Assembly (NCBI GenBank): GCA_003254905.1
Contig: QANU01035655.1
Coordinates: forward strand, 8,241-72,240
From: Nissolia schottii
Taxonomy: Eukaryota; Streptophyta; Magnoliopsida; Fabales; Fabaceae
Reading direction: 5' to 3'
DNA length: 64,000 nt
Under the pieces are notes generated by a model that was not told where the DNA came from, searched no databases, and saw nothing but the letters and a program-made list of their open reading frames with translations. Positions 21,549 through 33,797 of this stretch are shown piece after piece. Made by a program: the position numbers and the translations under genes. Each line of letters opens with the position of its first letter. The stretch's first letter is position 1.

Positions 21549-24071
21549 ATGAACTCTGTAATCTCGCCTTCAGCATCTACCACAACCTTTGCTTCTCCGA
21601 CGTTGTCTAAATCTCATGCTTCCTTTAATCCCTTCTCTTCCAACATAGCTGTCCCTTACTGTTCCAAACTCAAAGCCATTGGATTTCCCTGCAAAGGGGA
21701 TTCTCTGACCGCTGGAGTTCGCTGCAATAGTAGCATCTGGCCCGGTGGCCCTGGCTCGGGTACAAGTTTTTCTCCTTTTTTTTTTGGTGCTTTTATGGTT
21801 GTTTCTTTCTCTTGTGCTGATACTAGTGTTAATGATGCCCTGTTGAATGATATGAAGAGGGTTTTTTGGCATCAATTTCTGGGTTTACTCTATTTTGGGT
21901 TGTTATTGTTTGGAAATATTTTGTCTTTGCTGCTGTTTATGGTTCTGTAATGTTTTTCCTATCTTCCTTTTTTTCTTTATTATTGTTTCTTTGGGGTGGA
22001 TAAATTTTTGGACTGTTTTACATTTGCTGAAGGGTGGTTGAATTTTGGGATTTAGGGTTTACTATTAGAGTTTTTATTGGGAATTAAAAGATTGTACTTT
22101 CTTGAGCCTGCACGCATTTTGCTCCACTTAGTTCCTCATGGTAATGCTTCACCAACAAAATTGGGTTTCTTTCTCACAAGTTACTGAAAATCCATTCCTG
22201 GGGTTTTATTTGTTCAAATACGTGGTTACATAATTCACAAGCACAAAATTGGTCCAGTTGAAAGTTGAAAGTTTCTTTACTGGGTTGAAGGAATGCATGC
22301 TTAGTTTTTGTGTATTTTCTTTCAAGTAAATAAGTAACTGAATCATGCAGGTGATGGTGATAGCAGCAGCAGGAGCATTCTGGATGCGTTTTTCTTAGGA
22401 AAAGCTGTAGCCGAAGCTCTAAATGAGCGTATTGAGTCTACAGTTGGTGAGTTTTTGAGCACAGTTGGTAGACTACAAGCTGAACAGCAGAAACAAGTGC
22501 AGGACTTTCAGGTAAGGAGCATTATAAAACCTGTTGTCTAGTGTGGATTTGCATCAGGGCTAGATTAACATTATTGCTTCCTGTTATTAGATGCCTGATT
22601 CTATTAATTGAAAAACTAGAATCTGCATAAAGATTTGTTCCGTTTTATATGTTTTTCAATGCTACAATATGGGTACTTTTCTTGGACATTGATGTACAAT
22701 AGGTGATTCTAATAGTTGGTATCGGCAAACATTCAGCATTACAGTTCTATTTTGATAATGATATTACAGGTAATGAAGTAGTCAAATTGTCTAATAAAAA
22801 TGTTCCATATTCCAAGTGTTACCAAGAAAACTTTTCATATAGGGTGTGCTTTGAATGAGGGTAAAAATAATGGGTGAAATTTTCATGGCCAAGATTCATG
22901 TGTAAAATTACACTTAAACCTTGTCCATGAAAATTTCATCCGTTTTAATCTCATACCAAACCCATTCTTATTTTCCAGGAAGGTACTTTAGCCTATTGAG
23001 TTAAAATCTAATGATAATTTGTTACTAAAAGACAGGATAGATATTTTGGCATAAAATTTGAGCAATGCTAATGGCCTAAAAGTTCAATGATTGGTCTAGT
23101 GACATTTTATTAAGTACAGGACTTACAGGAGTAGAGGAAATGAGCTGGAATGTGGAATCCTATTGAGATGCAAAAAAAAAAAAAAAACTTTTTTTTTTCC
23201 ATTTAAAATGACTAGTGTGTAGTATTCTATTCTGTAATGGACTAAGAGAATGTGCAACACAGCTATATCTATTAAAAATTAACAGTTAATGAAAGAGGAC
23301 AAAATAACTAACAAGAGAGTAGAAAAAAAGGTTGGCACTCTCTTTTCTGTGATTGCCAGGTTATGTTTATTTTTCCTGGATGGACTCTTAGATTCTAGTT
23401 GCAATGCAAGTTTTTTAAACAGTGAAATATTGAAGGTTGAAATTTATTAAAGAGGAGTTGCAGAGAGCAGTTAGCTTCAGCATAGTATCTAAAAGGAAAT
23501 TATAGATATAGGTTGGAATGGTTTTCTGGGAAAAATCGATGCAGATTTCTTCAATCATAATGTCTGATTAGTTTAGATTGGTGATCATCCACATTTGTTT
23601 GATAGCCTGTATATGCATGTTTCTTGTAACTGGGTAATGTATAGAAAATCACACATTTCTTTCAATCCATTGGAATTACGAATTGGTCTTGGAAAATAAC
23701 CTACAGTGAGGTACATTTATATTGTTTATATCCGAAGTTGGATCAATGTTTTTGCATGCCACTGTCTCGTTTATACCTTTTTTCTTTGTGGTCTTTTGAT
23801 GTAGAAGTAGATCCCTGTTCTTTAACAGTTGTATGATAAAATGCGTATGCAGGAAGAAGTGTTGGAAAGGGCTAAGAAAGCTAAGGAAAAAGCAGCACGT
23901 GAAGCTATGGAGGCACAAGGACTCATTTCCAAGTCTGCAGCTGACACAAAAGTCGCAGATTCGGCTGCTTCAAGAACTTCAAATTCTTCTACGGGTCCAG
24001 TTGCTGCGGTTCAGTCTACTGATGTTTCCAAAGAGGAGAAAACCCCTCAAAATTCATCAAATGAAGACTAA
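21549..24071 (+). CDS. Chloroplast protein like Arabidopsis At4g13200 (3 exons, 196 aa)
   Basis: Exons are 21549-21759, 22351-22511 and 23853-24071. The junctions CGG|GTACAA, GCAG|GTGATG, CAG|GTAAGG and GCAG|GAAGAA keep one frame of 591 nt. The first 60 or so residues are rich in Ser and Thr with few acidic residues, as in a plastid transit peptide. Then comes the conserved GPGSGDGD...RSILDAFFLGKA stretch, an amphipathic segment (NERIESTVGEFLSTVGRLQAEQQKQ), and a charged helix EEVLERAKKAKEKAAREAMEAQG likely to form a coiled coil. The acidic Ser-rich tail is probably disordered. From memory, the Arabidopsis relative is a plastoglobule-associated protein of unknown activity. An AATAAA signal lies about 70 bp past the stop (24139-24144). 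Nothing looks broken. Confidence 0.9.
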
Positions 24072-24138
24072 TCCATGAATGTATAATAACTTGATGCATA
24101 CTGAATGTGCTTGATGCCGTATATTATTCTTCATTCTA

Positions 24139-24144
24139 AATAAA
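24139..24144 (+). terminator. Poly(A) signal AATAAA
   Basis: AATAAA lies 68 bp after the stop of the plastid-protein gene, a normal position for a near-upstream element. Confidence 0.6.
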
Positions 24145-25030
24145 AAGTAAGCTATCAAGTTCAGTAGACGTCATATCCTTTTTCAAAATTCCATCCTTTT
24201 CTGGTGGAACAGTTTTGTCGAGCGATCGATGCGAATTCTTGGTTGGATTTTCGATTTTTGTTTTATTTTCCTTTCTATCAGTGTTCTAGAAATCAAAATA
24301 CCCAAATGTCATCTGCTTTTGCTTTGATATATAGCCTTCAGTTTCCTGCTTTTGGCTTGAATAGTATATTCTTCTGCGGTTGGCTATGTCCTTTGTTTGA
24401 CTGTAGCACTCATGCATAATAATCCCACCTGCGATTTTGAAGTCTTGATGATAGCATTATGTTTACCAAAATTGAAATCTTGATGATAGGGTTTGTGTGT
24501 GGGAATATTGGTAGAAGTAGCCAGTGGATCCTCTCAATCAGTTTTTTGTGATTTTTAGCCGTTAATTAAAGATGTGTGATCTATAAATGGCATGGTGAAA
24601 GTAATTTTGATATTTTAAGAATTATTTCAAGTTTTTAAAAATTTAGTAGTGGAGAGAATGTAATTTCAATGAATATCATTAGGTTGGTGAAATTAACCAA
24701 AAAATAATGTTTAACAATAGTTTTATTTTAGTATAATTGTTATGCATCATTTACTGAAGTATTGGAAAGGAGAGTAGATTAATTTGATTGTTGATTGGGT
24801 GATTTGATAGCAATTAAAATATTTGCTTTCTTTTAAGTAAGCTAGCTACATCATGAAAATATATGTGAGCTTAAAAAGTTGGAACGAACCGCGTTAACTG
24901 TTGACATGGTCATCTAACCCAAAAGGACTTTGATCTCACTCACTCTCGCTCTCTTTGCTACATTTTGCAAACTGCAACCCGTAGAGCATGACTTCAAAGG
25001 ATTTCATTAGAGGCAAGAAGCTTAGCCACA
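24145..25030. other. Intergenic
   Basis: No gene seen. TCTTGATGATAG occurs twice at 24443 and 24477 as a local duplication. Confidence 0.5.
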
Positions 25031-25219
25031 AATCTGCTTCAGCTTAAACTGAAAGAGAAGCTATTGAAGAAGAAATTTCTACTTGTTTTAGATGATGTAT
25101 TGAAGGTGAGATATGAGAGTTGCAATCTTTTGCCGAGACCACTTAAATATGGTGCTCAGGGAAGTAAAATCATCGTTAAAAGCAAATGAAATGAAAGAGT
25201 GGTGGCATACATTGGGTCT
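25031..25219 (+). pseudogene. NB-ARC (CC-NBS-LRR type) gene fragment
   Basis: One frame reads a kinase-2 motif KKKFLLVLDDV, then RPLKYGAQGSKIIVKSK, a stop (TGA), and NERVVAYIGS. Together these match the kinase-2 to RNBS-B span of plant nucleotide-binding resistance proteins, where GSKIIVTTR and NERVA are usual. The tryptophan after LVLDDV is changed to Leu and the TTR is altered. No P-loop, GLPL or LRR is found nearby. This is a 63-codon relic, too short for a normal gene call. Confidence 0.85.
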
Positions 25220-25239
25220 CTGTGTACTCTTGGCATCGT

Positions 25240-26030
25240 CTGGGACTTGAGTGTTTTAGTTAATCAATGAACCACCTCTTTTTTTTATGTTGATGCCCTC
25301 TATTTATAGAGGTTAAGGCCCTTAACTGTCACCCCAAACATCTGGTGACGATTTCCTCCAATTTTGCCACTGCTCGCTAAATCCAGGCCGGTTACACCAT
25401 GATGAGCGACACATATACGTGGTGGTTATTACTGCTTGCCCTTTATGGTCGTGTTGAAGTAAATGGAGGTTATCATTCTCCACACACCACGTTGGATGGA
25501 AGTTATGCTTTTTGCATGAATAAAGATGTCAATAACCGTTCCCTCCAAAAGCATCTGTTTGAACCTTATATCTACATTTTTATTAACTCTTAAAACATGT
25601 CGCCATCTACTTTCATTGACGATCATTCATCCCGTTTCTTAATGGAGACTATTACTTAAGTTCCATGATCTCTTTTACTTGTGACATCTAAAACGTTTCT
25701 CCTTGGCGCACTTGTTACTAAACCTTGTGGCAATCTATATTCATAAATGACTTTGTCAACTTATGACTATGTTCACATGTATTTAGTCGTTGATCTTCAT
25801 CCTTGTTAACAAAAGACCTTGTATTCTTTCTAAAGATTTGTTTCCTGTCGCCATTATAGAAATCAAACAAATCTTTCCTATTGAGACGATGTTGAGCGAC
25901 CACACCTTCCATTTATTGGGTCGCGAATATACCTATCGGCGACCACTCGTTTTGCTCATGCAATTATTCTTTCATGTCTTATCTCTTATTGTGTCGCCAA
26001 TTTTGGCAACCCTAACGGCTGTCAATTTTG
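25240..26030. other. Intergenic / probable LTR-derived sequence
   Basis: CTCTATTTATAGAGG at about 25300 is a palindromic TATA-like phrase often found in LTRs. Otherwise nothing is recognisable. It lies directly before a Copia RT relic and may belong to the same decayed element. Confidence 0.35.
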
Positions 26031-26032
26031 GC

Positions 26033-26600
26033 ACGCAAACTCACAAAATCATTCTATGACTTAAAACAAGCTAGCCGACAATGGAATCAAAAACTCGCCT
26101 CAACCGTCATCTCCACTAATTTCAAACAATCACTAGTAGACTATTCCTTATTCTACAAAAAGGATGACTCTCACTTCACTATCCTATTGGTCTATGTAGA
26201 TGATCTATTGCTCACTAGCAATCATCTATTTGAAATTAATGTTGTCAAGAAATTTCTAGATGATTCCTTCAAGATTAAAGACCTAGGAGACCTCAAATTT
26301 TCCTAGGCCTTGAGGTGGCAAGGAAATCAATAGGGATATTACTATGCCAGAGGAAGTATGCACTTGACTTGCATAATGATTATGGATTACTCGCAGAAAA
26401 AGGAACTTCTTGTTTTATGGCCTCAAAGAAATCCACCAATGCAGATGCAAACCTTCCTTTTGATGACATTCATTCTTATAGAAAATTGATAGGAAGACTA
26501 CTATACCTAACAACCACAAGACTTGATACCACAAACCTAAAATTAATTTGGAGTTCTAGGAGTGAAGATTGTATTTTTTTCCCCCTTCTTCTGATGATTG
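26033..26600 (+). pseudogene. Copia reverse transcriptase fragment
   Basis: The first frame (to about 26305) has SFYDLKQASRQWN, the catalytic YVDD within LLVYVDDLLLTSN, and DSFKIKDLGDLKF. A one-base loss in the T-run at about 26300 shifts to the frame FLGLEVARKS...GILLCQRKYALDL, which runs on through SYRKLIGRLLYLTTTR. These are the Ty1/Copia RT palm and connection regions in order. No integrase, gag or LTR is linked. It is a dead fragment. Confidence 0.92.
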
Positions 26601-26639
26601 CAAGAATTAATTATGTATGTGTCTAAAATTCAAACATGC

Positions 26640-27600
26640 TATAAATTAAGAACGGCACTTAAAATAAAATTCATAGGATATGATCGAAAACTCTATGGGG
26701 CGTATGATACATTGCCTCTAAGATTATCAAATAATCTAGATTACCTTTTTAGAAAGATTACCATTTATTAAATTGGTATGTTTGATATACACAAATATGT
26801 AATTGAAAATTTATATTACTTTCTTTGGTATATAAAAAAAATTATGAGATAATATACCTTACTTATTATTATTATTTTTTTAATTATTATTTTTATTATT
26901 ACTATTATTATTATTTCTATTTATTATCTTTTATCATCACTATTTTTATTTTCATTATTATTATTATTTAGGATTATCTAGATGTGGTAGTCCACATAGA
27001 TACCTCCTATGGTGGTATCTACATTACTATTCTGAAGACAATGTGTAATGCATATTACTAACAATTCTGTCGTCCCAAACATGTCAATATAAATTACCAA
27101 GTAATTTCAAAGTCAGAATAACAAAAATCTAAATAGATTACCTCGTACCAATTAATTCCTAAAATTCAAACTTTTTAATAGAGTATCTTATATGCTTATG
27201 CTTAATTGTTAAGATGATTTATCAATTTAAAATGAGCTTGAAGAGTAAGAAAAAATAAAATAATATGAGTGAAATGTGAGTAAATAAAAAAAAATAAAAA
27301 TAAAAAAGATAGTTACTTAAAGAAATTTACATAAAAATAAAATAAGAATAAAGAGTTGAAGACATATTGTAATTATTTTGTGGAATTCCCTTTGTAGTTT
27401 GCATAGAGATAAGATATAAAATCGGGCGAAACAAAACAATGCAGGAATCCGGCACATTTTCAGTTGATAAAAACGATTTAAGGCAAGAAAAAGGCTGATA
27501 CCGCTTTTTATATTAAAAATAAAACGCACATTGGTTCGAAACTGATATCTAATTTAAGCAAAATAGGATTCCAATGCACTGTTGAGATCAACACCCTTCT
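26640..27600. other. AT-rich intergenic DNA
   Basis: Runs of TTATTATTATT at 26862-26970 and generally low complexity. It is upstream sequence of the VAMP gene. No gene seen. Confidence 0.55.
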
Positions 27601-27783
27601 AGAATTAGGTGACTTTCCTAGCTTCCCCCCTTGACGCTGTCAAGTCCCTCTCTCCAGTTTCCATTTAAGCCCTCCGAAGTTGACATACGCAGCCTTGACA
27701 CACGCAGCCTCTTCCCCTCTCTCTCTCTCCAACAACTTCAAATCAAAAACCAGAAACCAAAAACCAAAAACCAAAAACCTTTC

Positions 27784-27788
<5 letters not shown>

Positions 27789-27827
<39 letters not shown>
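27789..27827 (+). repeat. (CT)n tract in the 5' leader of the VAMP gene
   Basis: About 19 CT units begin 90 bp upstream of the VAMP start codon. CT-rich leaders are common in plant genes. Open frames across it are low-complexity artefacts. Confidence 0.9.
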
Positions 27828-27832
<5 letters not shown>

Positions 27833-27878
27833 CTGTGAATCTCTTGCAGGTTGTTTTTCTTTGGAGTTGTGGAGATCG

Positions 27879-30800
27879 ATGGGGCAGCAATCGCTGATCT
27901 ACTGCTTCGTGGCGCGAGGAACGCTGATCTTGGCGGAGCACACTGACTTCAGCGGGAACTTCACGAGCATAGCGTTCCAGTGCCTTCAGAAGCTCCCCGC
28001 ATCCAACAACAAGTTCACCTACAACTGCGACGGCCACACCTTCAACTACCTCGCCGATAATGGATTCAGTAACCCTCCTTCTTCTTTTTCTTCTTCTATT
28101 TTCCTCTTTTTTTTCTTTTCTGTTTCTGTTGTATGTTGTTTTCGGTTTCCATTTCTGGATGATCCTTGAAAGGGTCTCTTCTGCCGCCGTGTCTGGTAGC
28201 GGGAAATCTTGAACGAAAAAATAAAAATAAAAAACCAGAAGCGCGTTTTGGTTTAATGAATCTGTTGAGTATTCGTGGCGTTCAAAAATTCAGACGGTGA
28301 AATGAAGTATTAAAGCTTTGACCCTTGGGGCTGGACTTGGTTGACTTGTTGAAATTGATTGTTCTATATATTTTTTTTCTTTTAATTTAATTGTGTATGG
28401 AGTGTTGCCTATGTTTGTTATGTAAATCTCCTTATCTATTATTTATTTTTTCTAAATAATTTTCTTAGGCTATTGATTTATCATATATATGATGTCTTAT
28501 TAACATTAGATTTCAAGTTTGAGATGCATAAGTAGTTGTTTGCTGTTTCGGTAGGAAATAGGTAGTGTACTTATAGGGATGCATAAGGTTAAGTATGAGA
28601 CTGATATACCCTTTCATGATGTGAATAACCTAGAGAGAGTGCAATTGGCGGTCTTGTTAAGCGCCTATTGAAGAGTCAATAACATAGTTTGATCGTTCAT
28701 AGTGGTGTGTAGATGTATCAAATGGTTCGTAGTGGTGTATGTGTCAAATAGTTGAAGTTAAGCAAGCGATCCTCAATATTTCTGGCTTTTATGATGAATG
28801 CGTTGCTGCTTCTGCTGCGACCTGTTTCATTTATTGGGTTTTGGTTTACAGTCTACTTATGCTTTTAGTCTATTGGCTAATACATGGGTAGAGAACGTAC
28901 TTATTTTGCTTATGTTAATTATAGATAATTAGGAGAATGCTTTATGGAATTTCAAAGTTGGTACTGTTATACTATTATTAATAGGACGTAAAACTTCTAG
29001 AAGACGAAAAGAGAATTTAATAAAACCATTTTATGGATATGGTATGTTTTAATAGGAATAAGATATGCATTTAGTAATGCATAGGGACTGTGAACTGCAT
29101 TGTATTTCCATGATCATTTTTATCTACTATCAAACAAAGTAAACAGAGTACTTAAACTTAAATTTCCAGTTTGGTTTGAGACTATTTGTTATTGGGTATG
29201 AATGGGAAGAACTCTGACTAGACTGTCTTCTACTTTTATTTGAAAACGATTTTGGGCTGAGGAGATCCTAGTTATTCTTGAAAACATCACAAATGTACTG
29301 AGTAAACTGTATTTAGAATGAGATTTAGAAGGCCACGGATTTCATCTTATTTCTTCAGGCAGAAATGTCATTGATTCTCATGTTCTACCCAGAAAAGTAT
29401 TTGTCTCACACATCGCATGCACGATTTATATAATACTGTGCGGGAGCTCTTTGTGATAAACTTGTTTCTCTTCTTCTACACTACCTTATTTCATTGAGTT
29501 GGACTCTCTTGATTATATTCTTATGACCTTTACTGGTGATTTTCTATATATCAAATATTAAATATAATCATGTGTTTTAACAAAATAATGTGCAATCATC
29601 ATTGCCTGTCGAAATTGCATATTTTCTTTTCTTTCTCCTGTTGAAATTGTTCCATGGTTAGTTGGACCAACATGATCTTCTTTTTTTCTTTCTTCTTTTT
29701 TTTTTTTTTTTCTGTAGCTTACTGTGTAGTGGCTGTGGAGTCTGTTGGTCGACAGATTCCTATAGCCTTTCTTGAACGCATCAAGGAGGATTTTACTAAA
29801 AGATACGGCGGAGGAAAAGCTGCAACAGCGGCTGCTAAAAGTCTTAACAAAGAATTTGGGTGCTTTGTTTAACCTTCTGGATAAAATGAATGTCCCTCTT
29901 TACTATGAATTGCACTAATATGAATTTTCTGTTTATGTATATGCCTTAGTCCAAAGCTGAAGGAGCATATGCAGTTCTGTGTGGAACATCCAGAGGAGGT
30001 CAGCAAACTTGCAAAAGTGAAAGATCAGGTTTCTGAAGTCAAAGGAATTATGATGGAAAATATTGAAAAGGTATAGCTCTACTATGTTTCTGGAAAATGT
30101 TACTCTCACATTCATTTTCTTACCGTCTTCTTATGTACTCAATTATCTAATATAAAAGTAATCTCGTGAATTTTTACATTGATTAATAAAAAATACCAGA
30201 TAACGGTTTCTTCTTTTTAAGGAATTGAGCGACTGGAGTGTGACAAAATGTATGTCGGAGTAACACTACTTTCTATGGAATTATGGTCCTTGTGATGGGT
30301 GGGGTGTATGTTAGGATCGAATTGCAAGGTATGAGACTTGAGTCCCATACTTCCGATGTAGGTTTTATAAGGCATCGGGTTCTCAAGATCCTTATTAGAG
30401 TCTTCCTCTATGTCTCTCAGCTGCAATCAAGCGGTGTGGGTTGTGAAGCGCATGGCAGTGTTTGGCCAGGACTAGCTAGTGCATAACCTACTTGCAGTGG
30501 TGCTGAGACTGCTGAGCGTGGTGGGATGTTAGGATCCAATGGTATGAGACTTGAGTCCCACATTGGAAGTATAAGATTCCGGTGTGGGGTTTATAAGGTC
30601 TTGGAGTCTCCAACTACAGAGGGATTAAGCTCATGAGCTACACTATGAAATTATGGGAAAGAGTAATTGAGCAGAGATTGCGGCAGGAGACCCACATCAC
30701 AGAAAAGCAGTTTGGATTTATGCTTGCGAGGTCTACCATGGAGGTGATCTACCTATTGCGTAGATTGATGGAGAGATATCGGAAGTACCAAAGAGATTTA

Positions 30801-33010
30801 CATATGGTTTTTATTGATTTGGAGAAAGTGTACGATAGGGTGACACGAGAGATTTTATGGAAGGTTCTGGAGAAGAAAGGAGTTCGGATTGCTTACATAC
30901 GAGCAATCAAAGATATGTATGACAGAGTCAAAACTAGCGTAAGAACGCAAGGTGGGACGACAGAGGAATTCTCCATCACCATTGGTCTACATTAAGGGTC
31001 AACTTAGAGTCCCTATCTTTTCACCCTTGTATTGGATGTTCTTACTAGACACATTCAAGGCCCAATGCCTCAAAGCATGCTTTTTGTGGATGACATTGTT
31101 TTGATGGGAAAGTTGAGAGAAGAGTTAAATGGAACGTTAGAGTTATGGAGACAAGCGTTGGAAACACACGGTCTTCATATGAGCAGAAGTAAGACCGAAT
31201 ATATGAAATGCAAATTTAGTAGGAGGCATATAAATCCAAACGTAGAGGTGAAAATTGGAAATGATCCCATACCACACGTTGCAAGGTTCAAACATCTTGG
31301 TTCCATTATCCAAAATGATAAAGAGATAGAGAGTGATGCTAATCATAGGATCTAAGCTGGGTGGATGAAATGGAGGAGTGTATCCGGAGTTGTGTGATAG
31401 AAAAGTGCCAATCAAGTTTAAGGAAAAATTTTACCACACAACTGTAAAACCATCAATGTTATATGGGATTGAGTGTTGGGCAGTAAAAAGCCAACAGGAG
31501 AATAAACTCAATGTTGCAGAAATGAGGATGCTACGGTTGATGTGTAGACACACTAGACAAGATAGGATAAGGAACGATTGCATTAGGGAGAAGGTTGGGG
31601 TAGCACCTATAGTACGAAAGATGGTAGAATCCTGTCTTAGATGGTTTGGACATGTGAGGAGAAGACCAAACCCCAGAGAGGATAGTAGATCAAGTGACAG
31701 GTAACTCATTAGCTAGAGGTAAAGGGAGACGTAGAAAAAGTATAGAAGAAACTATTAGAAGAGATTTGGAAATTAATGAGTTACATGAAAACATGGCCCT
31801 TGATAGGACACTATGGCGTCGCTTGATCTATGTAGCCGACCTCACATAGTGGGATAAGGCTCTGTTGTCTGTTGTTGTAAGGTGTGGTTCTCCCAATGTT
31901 CTTATCAATGTAGGAATTATCTCATGTATTGTCATTTAACATGTGAAACTTCCTATTTCTCCTGTTTCAAAGAAATGATTGAAGAAATTTGATCTTTGTT
32001 TCAGATGGGTATGGAGTAGGAATTATCTCTTGTATTTTCTTTTTAAAATCTGAGACAGACCCTGTCTTTCAATTTTGGGGAGACTTTGAGTAAATGAGTA
32101 GTTAAGTGGTAAGCTCCCCAAAACAATTGATTGCAAGCATACTGGAATTTTGTCTGAAATGTAGCCAATCATTATTTTGTATCATATATGCAGGTTCTTG
32201 ATCGGGGAGAGAAGATTGAAGTTTTGGTGGATAAAACTGAGAACCTTCGCTCTCAGGTGAGTTTCCACATAAGCATAACAAGCAATTTTATGCGAAATCG
32301 AACTGGGGGATGATTATGGAATATAACTAGGAGATGATCATGGAATAGAGTTTGCATTTATATGTTTGGTTGATTAATGTCGTGTGCCGTGTGAAAACCA
32401 CAAAAGTAGTTTTAAATGGGAATATCTACCGACAACTGACACATACACATAAATCTTAGGTTCCTTCGTTTGTATGTGTGAAATAAATTTTGAAATGTTG
32501 TAAAATCACTTTGTTGTCCAAATATTTGGCTTTCATAAAATCATAAAACTATCTTAGATAACTCAAGTGTTCGTAGTTTATACATAGGGATTTATGATTA
32601 GTAACCTCTATTGCAATTTCGTTCTATACAACACCCAGCTCATTCAGGCGGTTTACACGTTGCATTTAAGTTGTAGCCAATATCTTATCATGGAAAAATA
32701 ACACGCTGAAGTCTTTTTCATTAACTTTCGTCTAAACTGAATTGAGTATTTGGTTGATTTGTTGTCTGTTATTGTCATGTTTAAAACCGGTATTTTCTAT
32801 CCGATCTTTGGTCTTGATAGTTGTTGAATGGCTGTAATTGAACTGTCAATTGGTATGACTTTGCAGGCACAAGATTTCAGGCAGCAGGGAACCCAGTTGA
32901 GGAGAAAGATGTGGTATCAGAACATGAAGATAAAGCTAATAGTGCTTGCCATTATAATTGCCTTGATTCTCATCATTGTTCTTTCTGTGTGCCACGGCTT
33001 CAATTGTTAA
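27879..33010 (+). CDS. VAMP72-family R-SNARE (VAMP721/722-like, 5 exons, 219 aa)
   Basis: Exons are 27879-28068, 29718-29859, 29950-30070, 32194-32256 and 32867-33010. All junctions are GT/AG and the sum is 660 nt. VAMP72 proteins sit on secretory vesicles and pair with plasma-membrane Q-SNAREs such as syntaxins for exocytosis and cell-plate formation. Residues 1 to about 110 form the longin domain (starts [13 protein letters not shown]). The SNARE motif runs from about 127 to 187 with the ionic zero-layer Arg155 in LDRGEKIE, then a basic RRKMW linker and a C-terminal anchor (about 194-213, [20 protein letters not shown]). The 219-aa length matches my recollection of Arabidopsis VAMP721. Intron 3 (2.1 kb) is swollen by an RTE-type LINE and a direct repeat. 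The coding exons are intact. Confidence 0.96.
30313..30612 (+). repeat. Pair of direct repeats, TRIM-like, in VAMP intron 3
   Basis: Two copies of about 75-85 bp (30313-30390 and 30526-30610) start TGTTAGGAT(C)xAA and share GTATGAGACTTGAGTCCCA, then TTTATAAGG. They are about 213 bp apart. AGTCCCACATTGG links them to the TRIM at 12140. They may be terminal repeats of a miniature element. No primer site is seen between them. Confidence 0.6.
30614..31882 (+). pseudogene. RTE-type LINE, 5'-truncated, inside VAMP intron 3
   Basis: The sense frame carries RT motifs in order: [33 protein letters not shown], the palm FVDDIVLMG, then [25 protein letters not shown] and RWFGHVRRR, ending with [19 protein letters not shown]. 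At least three in-frame stops (CAA to TAA type near 30993 and 31353, TAG near 31008) and frameshifts near 31365 and 31690 mark it as dead. The 3' end stops in a TTG-rich tail (about 31862-31880), not poly(A), as is typical of plant RTE-clade LINEs. No endonuclease domain is present. It is spliced out with the intron. Confidence 0.92.
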
Positions 33011-33403
33011 GACTTCTCCCTCATCGGGGATGTTCACTACATTGGGATTCTTTTTTTGTAATATTTTCATAAAATGAACATTGTCTATTTGACTAGGAAT
33101 TTTATGGTTGTGTAAAGAAAAAAAATGGTAGAATGGAAAATGGGGGTAAGAGGAAAAGATTAATTAATAATGTTCTAAGATGCATACCGTGGCACATTCG
33201 TTGTTTTCATTTCTCTTGCCTCCCGTAAACGCTGGAACATTTCACCTATTGTATTGTATAGCTTTGGTAATAGTATTGTGATTAGCATGTTGAGTTTCAG
33301 TTTGTTTCAGAATTAATTGGCACTGTGTCTCTCAAGAATGTCAAAATATTTTCTTATGCATATTGTGGGCTTGTTTGTGTTTTGGTGTCGTAAGTTTTAA
33401 CAA
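33011..33403. other. 3' UTR and flank of the VAMP gene
   Basis: Contains the 3' UTR. No canonical AATAAA was found, but AT-rich upstream elements are present. Confidence 0.5.
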
Positions 33404-33607
33404 ATGTTGCGTAAAGCAGTGTTAAGAAGCAATTCTAACTCCGAAATGGATACAAAGGGGTTGGTTGATGTGATTTATGAATATTTTGAGGATAATTGCA
33501 CCAGAGAGTTGGACCTCATAATTCCCATAAAGACAGCAGAAAAAACTGTGCAAGAGTTAACGATGCTTCAGGGTACGGTTGGTTGGGGCTTTTTTTTTTT
33601 TTTTTTT
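33404..33607 (+). other. Unrecognised open frame running into the assembly gap
   Basis: The frame from ATG 33404 gives 63 or so residues with a fairly protein-like middle (LVDVIYEYFEDNCTRELDLI). It then enters a T-run and the Ns. I recognise no family. It might be a gene fragment or chance. Translations across the gap are meaningless. Confidence 0.25.
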
Positions 33608-33797
33608 NNNNNNNNNNNNNNNNNNNNNNNNNNNNNNNNNNNNNNNNNNNNNNNNNNNNNNNNNNNNNNNNNNNNNNNNNNNNNNNNNNNNNNNNNNNNN
33701 NNNNNNNNNNNNNNNNNNNNNNNNNNNNNNNNNNNNNNNNNNNNNNNNNNNNNNNNNNNNNNNNNNNNNNNNNNNNNNNNNNNNNNNNNNNNNNNNN
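33608..33797. other. Assembly gap (190 Ns)
   Basis: 190 consecutive Ns begin after a homopolymer T run and end exactly where the tandem array starts, so the array is probably incompletely assembled on this side. Confidence 0.99.

Noticed and set aside
27738-28037. 99-codon minus-strand frame over VAMP exon 1
   Set aside because: It is the antisense of the VAMP exon and a CT microsatellite.
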